Assembly: GCA_910587485.1 (NCBI GenBank) | Contig: CAJUKN010000004.1 | Coordinates: 1 to 64,000 of the forward strand | Source: an uncultured Lachnospira sp. | GTDB lineage: Bacteria; Bacillota; Clostridia; Lachnospirales; Lachnospiraceae | Reading direction: 5' to 3' | DNA length: 64,000 nucleotides | Part shown: piece by piece, positions 34,082-42,426 of the stretch | Layout of the letters: every line of letters begins with the position of its first letter | Numbering within the stretch: position 1 is the first letter of the stretch | Notes under the pieces: model-generated | What the model was told of the DNA's origin: nothing | Databases searched by the model: none | What the model saw: only the letters and a program-made list of their open reading frames with translations | Position numbers and translations under genes: made by a program

Positions 34082-34916
34082 TAGTGCAAACCTCCTCAAT
34101 AATATTATTCGGGGTTGAAGCCCCAGCTGTAATACCTATGCATTCTGCCATGGCCAAACCACTAAGGTCAAGGTCATTAATCGTCTGAATGTAGTATGTA
34201 TTTTCACATTCATTCTTACAGATTTCATACAGTTTTCTCGTGTTGGAACTGCTGCTGCCGCCAATAACAATTACTGCATCAGCTTGCCTTGCAATTTCTC
34301 TTGCCTCCGTCTGTCGTTCCTCAGTAGCATTACAAATTGTATTACGAATGACAACATTGTAACCCTTTTTTTCAATAATTTCAACTAATTCTTTAAATTT
34401 ATTGTAATTAAATGTCGTTTGTGACACTATGCACACCTTTTTTTCGACATCAAGCACCAAATTTTGTGCTTTTTCAACAGTATCTATCACAATAGCAGGT
34501 GTTTTTGACCACCCCATTATGCCCTCAACTTCTGGATGCTTCTCATTGCCTATAATAATTATCTGACTACCATTTTGACTTTCCTGTTCAACAATACGAT
34601 GAATTTTTAAAACAAAGGGGCAAGTTGCATCAACTACATTAATATTATTATTTTTTAATTTTTCATATATATTTTTTGCTATGCCATGTGAGCGAATCAC
34701 AACCGTTTTATCTTTTTTGCCATCTTCTGTCAATACTTTTGTGTCTTCTACAATTTTAACACCTTTATTTTCAAGGTCTTTTACCACTTCTTCATTATGA
34801 ATAATTGGACCATATGTATAAATATTGCCCTTGCCACACTGCTCATAAACGGTATCTACTGCCCTTTGAACGCCAAAACAAAACCCTGCTGACTTTGCCA
34901 CAATAATCTTTTTCAT
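34041..34916 (-). CDS. ispH: 4-Hydroxy-3-methylbut-2-enyl diphosphate reductase IspH
   Basis: A 291-residue Fe-S enzyme performing the last step of the non-mevalonate isoprenoid pathway, making IPP and DMAPP. Cluster cysteines are C13 (AGFCFGV), C99 (DATCPFV) and C195 (TICNATEERQ). The catalytic segment TCPFVLKIH and the conserved His40 (PIIHNEEV) and TTFN are present. The ATG at 34916 is the first that fits the N-terminus of the family, preceded by GGGAGAAA at a rather long distance. The 3' end overlaps rpsA. The gene belongs to the flavoprotein-cmk-ispH-rpsA block typical of clostridia. Confidence 0.94.
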   Translation of the reverse strand: MKKIIVAKSAGFCFGVQRAVDTVYEQCGKGNIYTYGPIIHNEEVVKDLENKGVKIVEDTKVLTEDGKKDKTVVIRSHGIAKNIYEKLKNNNINVVDATCPFVLKIHRIVEQESQNGSQIIIIGNEKHPEVEGIMGWSKTPAIVIDTVEKAQNLVLDVEKKVCIVSQTTFNYNKFKELVEIIEKKGYNVVIRNTICNATEERQTEAREIARQADAVIVIGGSSSSNTRKLYEICKNECENTYYIQTINDLDLSGLAMAECIGITAGASTPNNIIEEVCTNVREFCRDVRGIN

Positions 34917-34968
34917 AGAAACAACAGTTTCTCCCATATAAATTGATATTCTTATTTCACTTATACAT

Positions 34969-35026
34969 GTCAAAACGGATATTTACAATCCGCTGCGCTA
35001 CTTGCTCATAACCTCATAGCTGCTAT
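34969..35026. repeat. Hairpin repeat family A between ispH and cmk
   Basis: CGGAT 34976-34980 pairs with ATCCG 34988-34992, followed by the link CTACTTGCTCATAACCTCAT and AGCTGCTAT. The right end faces the cmk stop codon, 31 bases away, in the same orientation as the other copies. Confidence 0.8.
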
Positions 35027-35057
35027 TATGAATACATTTATTTTCACACAAATCAAT

Positions 35058-35738
35058 CTATTTATCAACTTCTAATTTTTTACTTTGAATCATCTTTATC
35101 ATTGTATTGACGACTTCCTCAATGTCCATATCCGACGTATCTAGTAAAATGGCATCTTCTGCCTGCCTTAAGGGACTAATTTCCCTATTCATATCTTCAT
35201 AATCCCGCTTTTCAATATCACTCTTAATTTCATTAAAATTACATGGTACACTTTTTTGTTTTAATTCATTATACCTTCTTGTTGTTCTTGCCTCTACGCT
35301 CGCCGTAAGATAAATTTTGCAAAAAGCATCGGGTAAAACAGTTGTACCAATATCTCTGCCATCCATAACAACATTGGATATAGCTGCCAGTTTTCTTTGC
35401 AATTCTACTAACTTTGTACGTACAGAGGCATATTTAGATGTTTTGGAGGCCATCTTTCCAGCTTCTTCTGTTCTAAGCAACGCTGTTACATTCTCACCAT
35501 TCAAAAAAACCTGCTGTTCACCATCTATATATTCTATTGTAATATCCACATCTTTTACAGCACAATCAATTTCTTTTTCACTATCTGCATGGATGCCATG
35601 TCTGTTGAAATAGACTGCCATCGCCCTGTACATTGCACCTGTATCTACATATATATAATTCATCTTTTTTGCAATTTCTTTTGCAATAGTACTTTTTCCT
35701 GCTCCTGCCGGACCATCAATTGCTATTGAATAATTCAT
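35058..35738 (-). CDS. cmk: Cytidylate kinase
   Basis: A 226-residue P-loop kinase phosphorylating CMP and dCMP. The P-loop GPAGAGKST is at residues 9-17, followed by the YVDTGAMYRA motif, the NMP-binding DGRDIGTTVLPDA near 150 and the lid-region RDYEDMNREISPLRQAEDAI. The ATG at 35738 is preceded by TGAGGATTAAT; the TGAGG is the end of a family C hairpin repeat. The longer frame reaching 35870 lacks a site and does not look like cmk. It lies between the flavoprotein and ispH genes, with a family A repeat at its 3' end. Confidence 0.94.
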   Translation of the reverse strand: MNYSIAIDGPAGAGKSTIAKEIAKKMNYIYVDTGAMYRAMAVYFNRHGIHADSEKEIDCAVKDVDITIEYIDGEQQVFLNGENVTALLRTEEAGKMASKTSKYASVRTKLVELQRKLAAISNVVMDGRDIGTTVLPDAFCKIYLTASVEARTTRRYNELKQKSVPCNFNEIKSDIEKRDYEDMNREISPLRQAEDAILLDTSDMDIEEVVNTMIKMIQSKKLEVDK

Positions 35739-35744
35739 ATTAAT

Positions 35745-35774
35745 CCTCATTTCTGCACCGCTTTGTGCACAAAG
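35745..35774. repeat. Hairpin repeat family C providing the cmk RBS
   Basis: CCTCATTTCTGCACCGCTTT followed by GTGCACAAAG on the plus strand. Its end, TGAGG on the gene strand, sits seven bases before the cmk ATG. The same 12-base core (GCAGAAATGAGG) precedes scpA and the M18 aminopeptidase gene. Confidence 0.72.
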
Positions 35775-35833
35775 ACTTTCTATCGTCCTATCCAATCTTA
35801 TTGGTGACACTTTGATACAAGCGTCTACACGAC

Positions 35834-37072
35834 CTACAAATTCGACGCTGCTGCATATGCTGTTGACCATGCAATCTGCAAATTAAATCCGCCTGTCACC
35901 GCATCAACATCAATCAATTCACCTGCAAAATATACGCCCTTTACAATTTTTGATTCCATTGTTGCAGGATTAATTTCTTTTACTGTAACGCCACCCTGTG
36001 TAATAATAGCTTCCTCAAAACCTCTTGTCCCTGTAATTGTCATGGTAAGATTTTTTATTAATTTTACTAATCCAAGTCTTTCCTCTCTGTTTATAGCATG
36101 TACTTTTCTTTCTGGACTTATACTGCTAAGTTCTACAATCACTGGAATAAGCTTTTTAGGCAATAATCTATCCAGTGCATTTTTAAACGACTTATTCTTT
36201 TCCTCACCAAAATCCCTTAAAACGCGTTCATCCAATTTTTCAAGAGACAATACGGGCTTTAAGTCAATCACCATCTTTAGATTGGTCTTACGTGCTGCCA
36301 AGGCAATATAACTGCTTGCTGATAAAATAATAGGACCACTGACACCAAAATGTGTAAATAACAATTCACCAAAACCAGAATATATCAATTCGTTGTCATC
36401 AAAAAAATAAGCCGTTATGTTTTTAAGACTTAAACCTTGCAGCTGTTTTTCCCATTCTTCAGCAATTGTAAATGGCACAAGTGCGGGAATTAAAGGCGTA
36501 ACGGTATGACCTAAATCTTTGGCAAACCGATAGCCATCTCCATTAGAGCCTGTACTTTGATAAGATTTTCCGCCTGTTGCAAGAACAACTTTATCACCAT
36601 AAAGCTTTACTTTTTTACCAGAAGTATCTTGATATTCAATATATTGAAATGTATTATTTTCTGAGACAACACTTGTAACTTTACAATGTAATAAAATAGT
36701 AACCTCTAATTTTTGAAGTTCTTTTGTCAATACATGAATCACATCTGAAGAATGGTCTGATTTTGGAAACACTCGGTTTCCTCTCTCCACTTTAAAGGAT
36801 AATCCCAACTCGTCAAAAAAACTCATTGTATCATAATTGGAAAATTTACTAAATGCACTATATAAAAATTTACTATTTGTCACAACACTTCTCATTAAAT
36901 CATCATAATCACCCGCATTGGTAAAATTGCATCTTCCTTTTCCTGTTATAAAAAGCTTTTTGCCAAGTTTTTCATTTTTTTCTAATAAAGTCACTTTATG
37001 ACCATTTCTTGCGGCAATAATAGCTGCCATCATGCCTGCTGCTCCGCCGCCAACTACAATTATTTTTCCCAT
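35834..37072 (-). CDS. HI0933/BaiN-family FAD-dependent oxidoreductase
   Basis: A 412-residue flavoprotein. The N-terminal dinucleotide-binding VGGGAAGMMAAIIAARNGHKVTLLEKNEKLGKKLFITGKGRCNFTN, cut here at the family-specific GKGRCN motif, spans residues 5-50; the C-terminal GGVTVKEINPATMESKIVKGVYFAGELIDVDAVTGGFNLQIAW motif is diagnostic. Enzymes of this family include the bile-acid 3-oxo reductase BaiN and predicted aminoacetone oxidases. The substrate here is not known. The gene is the first of the flavoprotein-cmk-ispH-rpsA block common in clostridia, and its stop is 95 bases before the cmk start. Confidence 0.9.
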   Translation of the reverse strand: MGKIIVVGGGAAGMMAAIIAARNGHKVTLLEKNEKLGKKLFITGKGRCNFTNAGDYDDLMRSVVTNSKFLYSAFSKFSNYDTMSFFDELGLSFKVERGNRVFPKSDHSSDVIHVLTKELQKLEVTILLHCKVTSVVSENNTFQYIEYQDTSGKKVKLYGDKVVLATGGKSYQSTGSNGDGYRFAKDLGHTVTPLIPALVPFTIAEEWEKQLQGLSLKNITAYFFDDNELIYSGFGELLFTHFGVSGPIILSASSYIALAARKTNLKMVIDLKPVLSLEKLDERVLRDFGEEKNKSFKNALDRLLPKKLIPVIVELSSISPERKVHAINREERLGLVKLIKNLTMTITGTRGFEEAIITQGGVTVKEINPATMESKIVKGVYFAGELIDVDAVTGGFNLQIAWSTAYAAASNL

Positions 37073-37121
37073 TATTTCATCTCCACAAGCTTCTAAATTT
37101 CAGATTGATTTGACATATTGT

Positions 37122-39026
37122 TTACACACCCTTTACGTTTACATTTTTAAGATATTTAATAAACTCATCTTGCGGTAATGGTTTAGAAAAATAATATCCT
37201 TGAACATAATTAATACCAAGCGCGTACATTTTGTTATACTGCATTTCATCTTCAATGCCTTCTGAAACAATTTTTAAATTCATACCTTGAATCATGTGCA
37301 TGGCAGCTTCCATAACATATTTTGCTTTTCCATTTTCAAAATAAGAATTAATCATCTCTTTATCAAACTTTACTATATTGACAGGCATATCAACAATATA
37401 GTTTAAATTAGAATGTCCTGTACCAAAATCGTCTAACGAAAAATGAACGCCATATGCTCTCAATCGTTCTATATTTTTTAACATATTGGATTTAGAAACC
37501 GTTGATGCCGACTCGGTTATCTCTAAATTAATCCATTTCGGGTCAATATTATACTGCTGCATAATAGCAATATAGTCGTCTGCAAGTTTTACATACTCAC
37601 ACTGTATCATAGATAAATTGACTTCAATATACTTGATTCCTAGTTCACTTGGTGAATGACGATTTAAAAACTGACAAACTTTTCTAAAAACCATTTCACC
37701 AAGCTGAATAATCAATCCATTTTTTTCTGCTATCTCTACAAATTCTGATGGTGGAACAATTTTCCCCTGCTCATCACGAATCCTTACTAACGCTTCTGCA
37801 CTGATAAAAAAATGTTCATATGTTGAAAAAATCGGCTGATAAAAAACCTCAACTCTATCATTATCCATAGAATCAACAATTAATTTTACTTTCCTATGCT
37901 GTTCATACATCTCATAAATCATTTTTTTATCTGCATATACAAAATGAGAATCCGTTTTGTCAATATTGTTTACTCTTAAATATCGAATATATGTCAAAAT
38001 ATCTTCAGGTCTTTTTAACAAATGGGTCTCTTTAATACATATAATGTAAGGAGACAATATCACCGTATTATTTGTCCCCCACCCTGCCTCAAATCGTTCT
38101 TCCAATTCAAAACCATATTCTCGCAGCAATTTTAAACTTTTATAGACAACCAATATCTCATCTTGTCCATTGATAAACACGGTTATATCTTTTTTAGCAT
38201 TGATATAATTCACAGCCTCCATAATTGCACTGTCAAAAACGGATTGTTCCACGCTGCTGTCATTGCGAAAATCAAAGGCAATTGCTACAATATAATATTC
38301 CTGTTTGGTTTGAATCATTTGGTTTACATATGTTATAAACGCTCTCTGATTAAACAAACCTGTAATTTTATCCATATTTAAATCAGGATTTTCAAATTTA
38401 ATATAAATAAACAAAAGTCCCATTGAACATGCAAATCCTACAATTAAAAATTGTGCGGATAAAATTTGAAAAATAGCAGAAATTATCCACATTCCCATCC
38501 AGTAGTAGATGGATTTGCGCCTCTCCTGATTTACATAATTTTTTGCCTTAAAATTAATGTGTAATGCTTGTATAAGATATGATGCAACACACAGATAGGT
38601 TGCAATAAGCGAGAGACCTGCAGAACGCACAATATTCATATTTTTATCAACAACATAATGAATTGGTAAAATGGCAACAGCAACTATAAAGATGCCTGTC
38701 CATATAAAATACAAACACATCGTTCTATAGAAATCATCAAGTGTTGCTCTTAAAGTGCCAATAATATAAAACAAACTATTTACACCAAGTAAAATAAGAG
38801 ATATAAGATAAGCCTTTGCAACTATATTCACCAATAAAATAGGCAAATTATCCTTGTTGTATATCACAACAACAGAAAGTATATCAAATATAACGCTAAT
38901 AATGGTAATAAATAAAAGAATTAAATACGTCTTTTCATTTTTTAATCCTAATTTTCTCTGTCTTACATAAAAAAACAAGACAAAGAATAAAATAGCCAAT
39001 CCACAACATTGTGCTTCTATATTCAT
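37122..39026 (-). CDS. Membrane EAL-domain c-di-GMP phosphodiesterase with degenerate GGDEF
   Basis: A 634-residue protein. Eight predicted membrane helices occupy residues 1-225. A degenerate GGDEF domain follows: TGLFNQRAF is a typical start, but the active-site loop reads GQDE instead of GGDEF, so it is unlikely to make c-di-GMP. The EAL domain covers about residues 375-625 with EALVRI, the second loop LDDFGTGHSNLNYI, EITESAS and SEGIEDEMQ, all consistent with an active phosphodiesterase. GTGAGGGCGG precedes the ATG at 39026. It has no neighbour of related function. It would lower c-di-GMP in response to an unknown membrane signal. Confidence 0.9.
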   Translation of the reverse strand: MNIEAQCCGLAILFFVLFFYVRQRKLGLKNEKTYLILLFITIISVIFDILSVVVIYNKDNLPILLVNIVAKAYLISLILLGVNSLFYIIGTLRATLDDFYRTMCLYFIWTGIFIVAVAILPIHYVVDKNMNIVRSAGLSLIATYLCVASYLIQALHINFKAKNYVNQERRKSIYYWMGMWIISAIFQILSAQFLIVGFACSMGLLFIYIKFENPDLNMDKITGLFNQRAFITYVNQMIQTKQEYYIVAIAFDFRNDSSVEQSVFDSAIMEAVNYINAKKDITVFINGQDEILVVYKSLKLLREYGFELEERFEAGWGTNNTVILSPYIICIKETHLLKRPEDILTYIRYLRVNNIDKTDSHFVYADKKMIYEMYEQHRKVKLIVDSMDNDRVEVFYQPIFSTYEHFFISAEALVRIRDEQGKIVPPSEFVEIAEKNGLIIQLGEMVFRKVCQFLNRHSPSELGIKYIEVNLSMIQCEYVKLADDYIAIMQQYNIDPKWINLEITESASTVSKSNMLKNIERLRAYGVHFSLDDFGTGHSNLNYIVDMPVNIVKFDKEMINSYFENGKAKYVMEAAMHMIQGMNLKIVSEGIEDEMQYNKMYALGINYVQGYYFSKPLPQDEFIKYLKNVNVKGV

Positions 39027-39105
39027 AACCGCCCTCACTAAAAATATCTTCATACAATTTATATATCTACAAATAAACTAATAACCTTTTTAATGAAGGA
39101 GTATG

Positions 39106-39720
39106 CTAATTTTCGAGAAAAAACTCTTTAAAATATGGCAGTTTTTCAATCCACTCACAAAATGTATGCCATTCGCTAAGTTTATGGTTTTTCCTAGAAT
39201 AGTATATATTTGCTGCATTCTCATATGAGAATGTACAGGTTCTCATTTGGTTATAACTTTCTGGAAGAAGTTGAATCATGCTATACCAAGATTTTTTATC
39301 TTTTGTATTGACAAAATCCAACCGTAACTCCTCAAGAACATCAATGATATGGTTCATCATCTTTATTGCTTTATCATTCATATGGTCTGTACTAAAATCA
39401 TTCATATCAAAAGGCTTACTGTGAATCTTGTGCATGGTACTGGTCGAATTGGCTACTGTCCCTACTTTATAGGTATCATATTCTTTCCACCAATAGAGTG
39501 GTGCTGTTATGTCCACCGTAATAAATATCATTCGGATAAACTTTCTATGGTCTGTTCCTGCTCTACATAAACGCCTTGCAAGGTCTAAATCATTTGGACC
39601 CAATATAAATTTGCCATTTTCGGTATAGCTGTCCATTCTATCCCAGCTATTAAGAGGATTACGCGCACCGCGCATCGCATTTTCAAAATTCATCACACTG
39701 AATTGTTCAAGTTTAATCAT
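39106..39720 (-). CDS. Divergent ThyX-like protein
   Basis: A 204-residue soluble protein. From memory it resembles short phage and Firmicute proteins related to FAD-dependent thymidylate synthase ThyX. A stretch MRGARNPLNSWDRMDS leads to DITAPLYWWKEYDTYKVGTVANSTSTMHK, where ThyX has its RHR-containing substrate loop. The end, LLPESYNQMRTCTFSYENAANIYYSRKNHKLSEWHTFCEWI, matches the ThyX pattern of a LLP start and a final Gln/Glu-Arg helix only loosely. The canonical RHRxxSxNExSxR loop is absent, so catalysis as ThyX is doubtful. AAAAGGAAAT precedes the ATG. It stands alone, with an EAL gene downstream. Confidence 0.55.
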   Translation of the reverse strand: MIKLEQFSVMNFENAMRGARNPLNSWDRMDSYTENGKFILGPNDLDLARRLCRAGTDHRKFIRMIFITVDITAPLYWWKEYDTYKVGTVANSTSTMHKIHSKPFDMNDFSTDHMNDKAIKMMNHIIDVLEELRLDFVNTKDKKSWYSMIQLLPESYNQMRTCTFSYENAANIYYSRKNHKLSEWHTFCEWIEKLPYFKEFFLEN

Positions 39721-39954
39721 GGTTTTATTTCCTTTTTACATGCTTCCATTATAATTATGTTTAGATAATCTAATTTTTTAATCTTTATCCTTACATATAT
39801 TTTCTTTGATTTAATTTTTTCAATTTCACACCCTAAACTTTGTATATATTCTATCATAATTTAACTTTTTTTCAATGTGCAATACTGGAAAAGTACTATA
39901 GTACTAAGTTGAAAAGTAAAGTTTTTAACCTGCAAGTTATTGTGCCAAAATTTT

Positions 39955-39995
39955 AGCCTTATGCCGCTTCTAAAAATCAGTCACAGCATGAGGCT
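39955..39995 (-). terminator. Terminator 3' of the pentose kinase gene
   Basis: AGCCTTATGC 39955-39964 pairs with GCATGAGGCT 39986-39995; on the minus strand it is followed by AAAATTTTG. The rest of 39721-40006 shows no gene. Confidence 0.68.
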
Positions 39996-40006
39996 AAATA
40001 TTTTGA

Positions 40007-41602
40007 TTATTCCGACATTAATTTTATTGCCATTTTTTCAACATCAAACCACCTTTTATAATATTCTACAAATTTATCAAATCCATCTACATCCTTTTTA
40101 TCTGGCGCCATCGTTTTACCATTATCTTTTTGAAATACTTTGCTGTCCATATAATCCTCTAAACATTCCTTTTCTTTTTTATTTTGCATATAGGACGCTA
40201 AGACCGCCATTCCCCATGCGCCGCCTTCTCCAGCGGTATCTAGGACAGTAATTGGAACATTTAACGCTGCTGCAAGGAAACGTTGCCCAACACCTTCCGT
40301 TTTAAAAAGACCTCCATGCGCACATATTCTATCTATTTTTACACCTTCCTTTTTAAAGAGAATATCGGTACCTATTTTTAATGTACTCAATGAAGAATAC
40401 AATAATGTTCTTATAAAATTAGAAAGCTTTAAATCTGCTTTCGGTGAGCGGAAAAATATAGGTCTTCCCTCATTGACATTCATTATATTTTCTCCTGACA
40501 GATAATTATAGGACATCAATCCACCACAATCCGCTTCTGCATGAAGCGCATTTTTATAAAGCACCTCAAACAATGTATTTTTATCAACCTTTGCCCCACA
40601 CAGTTCTAAACATTCGCCAAACATATTGACCCAACTATTCAAATCAGATGTACAGTTGTTGCAATGTACCATTGCAACATGATTACCTGAAGGCGTCACC
40701 ACCATATCAATCTCAGGATAAACAGCATCTAATGCTTTCTCTAAAACCACCATCGCAAAAACAGAGGTACCTGCCGACACATTTCCTGTGCGAACAGCAA
40801 CACTGTTTGTCGCGACCATACCTGTCTGTGCATCGCCTTCTGGCGGACAAAGCTTTATGCCACCTTGTAATTTTTTTGAGGCATCCAAAAATGCTGCACC
40901 CTCCTGTGTTAATGTTCCAGCCTCCTCACCAGCAATAAGTACTTGCGGAAGAATCTCTTTTATTTGCCAAGAATATCCATACTCTTTTATTAAATCTGCA
41001 ACTTTATGAAGCATAACTTCATCATACTGCTTCGTCTTATTATTAACTGGAAACATACCTGAAGCATCCCCTATTCCAAGCACCTTTTTTCCAGTCAGTC
41101 TCCAATGAATATAGCCTGCAAGGGTTGTAATAAAGGAAATGTCTTTTACATGTTCTTCTTTATTTAAAATTGCCTGATACAAATGCGCAATACTCCATCT
41201 TTGTGGAATATTAAAATGGAGCTGCTCTGTCAATTTCAAAGAGGCTTCTTCTGTAATCGCATTGCGCCATGTACGAAAAGGCACTAAAAGTGTTCCTTCT
41301 TTATCAAATGCCATATACCCATGCATCATAGCACTAATGCCAATACTACCTATCACTGTCAATTCTTCATCATACTGATTTTTTACATCTTCACACAGGC
41401 TTTGATAACATGCTCTCAATCCATTTTCAATTTCATCTAAATGATACGTCCATATTCCATTTTCTAATTGATTTTCCCACTCATAACTCCCAATGGCAAT
41501 TGGAATATTATCTTCATTATTCAAAACCGCTTTAATTCTTGTTGAGCCAAACTCAATGCCAAGCGATGTCTTTCCACTCTGTATTGCTTCTTTATTCCTC
41601 AT
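40007..41602 (-). CDS. FGGY-family carbohydrate kinase, probable L-ribulokinase
   Basis: A 531-residue sugar kinase. The N-terminal GIEFGSTRIKAVL phosphate loop and the C-terminal GEGGAWGMAVLA near residue 460 fit the FGGY fold; the mid-region SAGTSVFAMVVL is the second phosphate segment and ICAHGGLFKTEGVGQRF lies in the second half. It is most like the non-orthologous ribulokinase (AraK-like) seen in clostridia. Its partner araD, 17 bases upstream, supports conversion of L-ribulose to L-ribulose-5-phosphate, then xylulose-5-phosphate. No araA or transporter is in the window. The ATG at 41602 was taken as start; sugar specificity is inference from the neighbour. Confidence 0.82.
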   Translation of the reverse strand: MRNKEAIQSGKTSLGIEFGSTRIKAVLNNEDNIPIAIGSYEWENQLENGIWTYHLDEIENGLRACYQSLCEDVKNQYDEELTVIGSIGISAMMHGYMAFDKEGTLLVPFRTWRNAITEEASLKLTEQLHFNIPQRWSIAHLYQAILNKEEHVKDISFITTLAGYIHWRLTGKKVLGIGDASGMFPVNNKTKQYDEVMLHKVADLIKEYGYSWQIKEILPQVLIAGEEAGTLTQEGAAFLDASKKLQGGIKLCPPEGDAQTGMVATNSVAVRTGNVSAGTSVFAMVVLEKALDAVYPEIDMVVTPSGNHVAMVHCNNCTSDLNSWVNMFGECLELCGAKVDKNTLFEVLYKNALHAEADCGGLMSYNYLSGENIMNVNEGRPIFFRSPKADLKLSNFIRTLLYSSLSTLKIGTDILFKKEGVKIDRICAHGGLFKTEGVGQRFLAAALNVPITVLDTAGEGGAWGMAVLASYMQNKKEKECLEDYMDSKVFQKDNGKTMAPDKKDVDGFDKFVEYYKRWFDVEKMAIKLMSE

Positions 41603-41618
41603 AAAACCCCCATTTCAT

Positions 41619-42308
41619 TTAATCCTGCCCATAATACGCATTTTCACCATGTTTTCTATAATAATGCTTGTCTAATAAAAATTGTGGCGCTCTATTTGCA
41701 CTTGGATTTAACATTTTTGTTTTATATGCCATCTCAGCAACCGTCTCCATCACAACCGCATTATATACAGCATTTGCTGGATTTGTTCCCCAAGAAAACG
41801 GTCCATGATTTTTGACAAGGATTGCTGGTATCTCCATAAGATTTTTGTCCTTTATACATTCAATAATTACCTTGCCTGTATTGACTTCATAATCCTGTTC
41901 AATTTCCTCTTTTGTCAAATCACGTGTACATGGTATATCCCCATAAAAATAATCGGCATGTGTTGTTCCATAAGCTGGTATATCAATACCTGCCTGTGCA
42001 AAAGCTACGCTCCAAACAGAATGTGTATGTACAATACTACCTATATTATTATATTTTTTATAGAGTTCTAAATGTGTTGGTGTATCTGATGACGGTTTAT
42101 ATGTTCCTTCTACTCGATTTCCAGAAAGGTCTACAACTACCATATCATCTGGTGTCATCTGCTCATAATCCACACCGCTTGGCTTGATAACAACCAAATT
42201 TGTTTGTTTATCAATAGCACTTACATTGCCCCATGTATATATTACTAAATTCTTTTTAACAAGCTCCATATTGGCTTTATAAACATCTTCTTTTAACTGT
42301 TCAAGCAT
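41619..42308 (-). CDS. araD: L-ribulose-5-phosphate 4-epimerase
   Basis: A 229-residue class II aldolase-fold epimerase using zinc. The zinc histidines H94 and H96 (VHTHSVW) and the later His in VKNHGPFSWG are present. GDIPCTRDLT, the substrate loop DYFYGD and the C-terminal LDKHYYRKHGENAYYGQD match AraD/UlaF/SgbE proteins. TGAGGAAAAA precedes the ATG at 42308. It pairs with the downstream kinase gene and would feed the pentose phosphate pathway. Distinguishing AraD from the L-ascorbate-type UlaF cannot be done from sequence alone; the kinase neighbour favours arabinose-type metabolism. Confidence 0.9.
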   Translation of the reverse strand: MLEQLKEDVYKANMELVKKNLVIYTWGNVSAIDKQTNLVVIKPSGVDYEQMTPDDMVVVDLSGNRVEGTYKPSSDTPTHLELYKKYNNIGSIVHTHSVWSVAFAQAGIDIPAYGTTHADYFYGDIPCTRDLTKEEIEQDYEVNTGKVIIECIKDKNLMEIPAILVKNHGPFSWGTNPANAVYNAVVMETVAEMAYKTKMLNPSANRAPQFLLDKHYYRKHGENAYYGQD

Positions 42309-42360
42309 TTTTTCCTCACTTCTATGCTGTTTTTTATACAAAAATAACCGTTCTTACAGG

Positions 42361-42412
42361 TTTGTGACAAGCAGCACTCTGACACAAATTCTGCAATTAA
42401 ATATTTTAATTG
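42361..42412. repeat. Two hairpins between hscC and araD
   Basis: The first (42361-42388) has arms TTTGTG and CACAAA around a CAAGCAGCACTCTG centre; a close relative is at 49675-49707 upstream of the DUF4097 gene. The second, CAATTAAA 42394-42401 with TTTAATTG 42405-42412, is an AT stem that could end the araD transcript poorly. Confidence 0.5.
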
Positions 42413-42426
42413 TTTAACTTTTGTTT

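Noticed and set aside
36042..36311. 89-residue plus-strand ORF inside the flavoprotein gene
   Set aside because: It is antisense to a conserved coding region and has no supporting signals.
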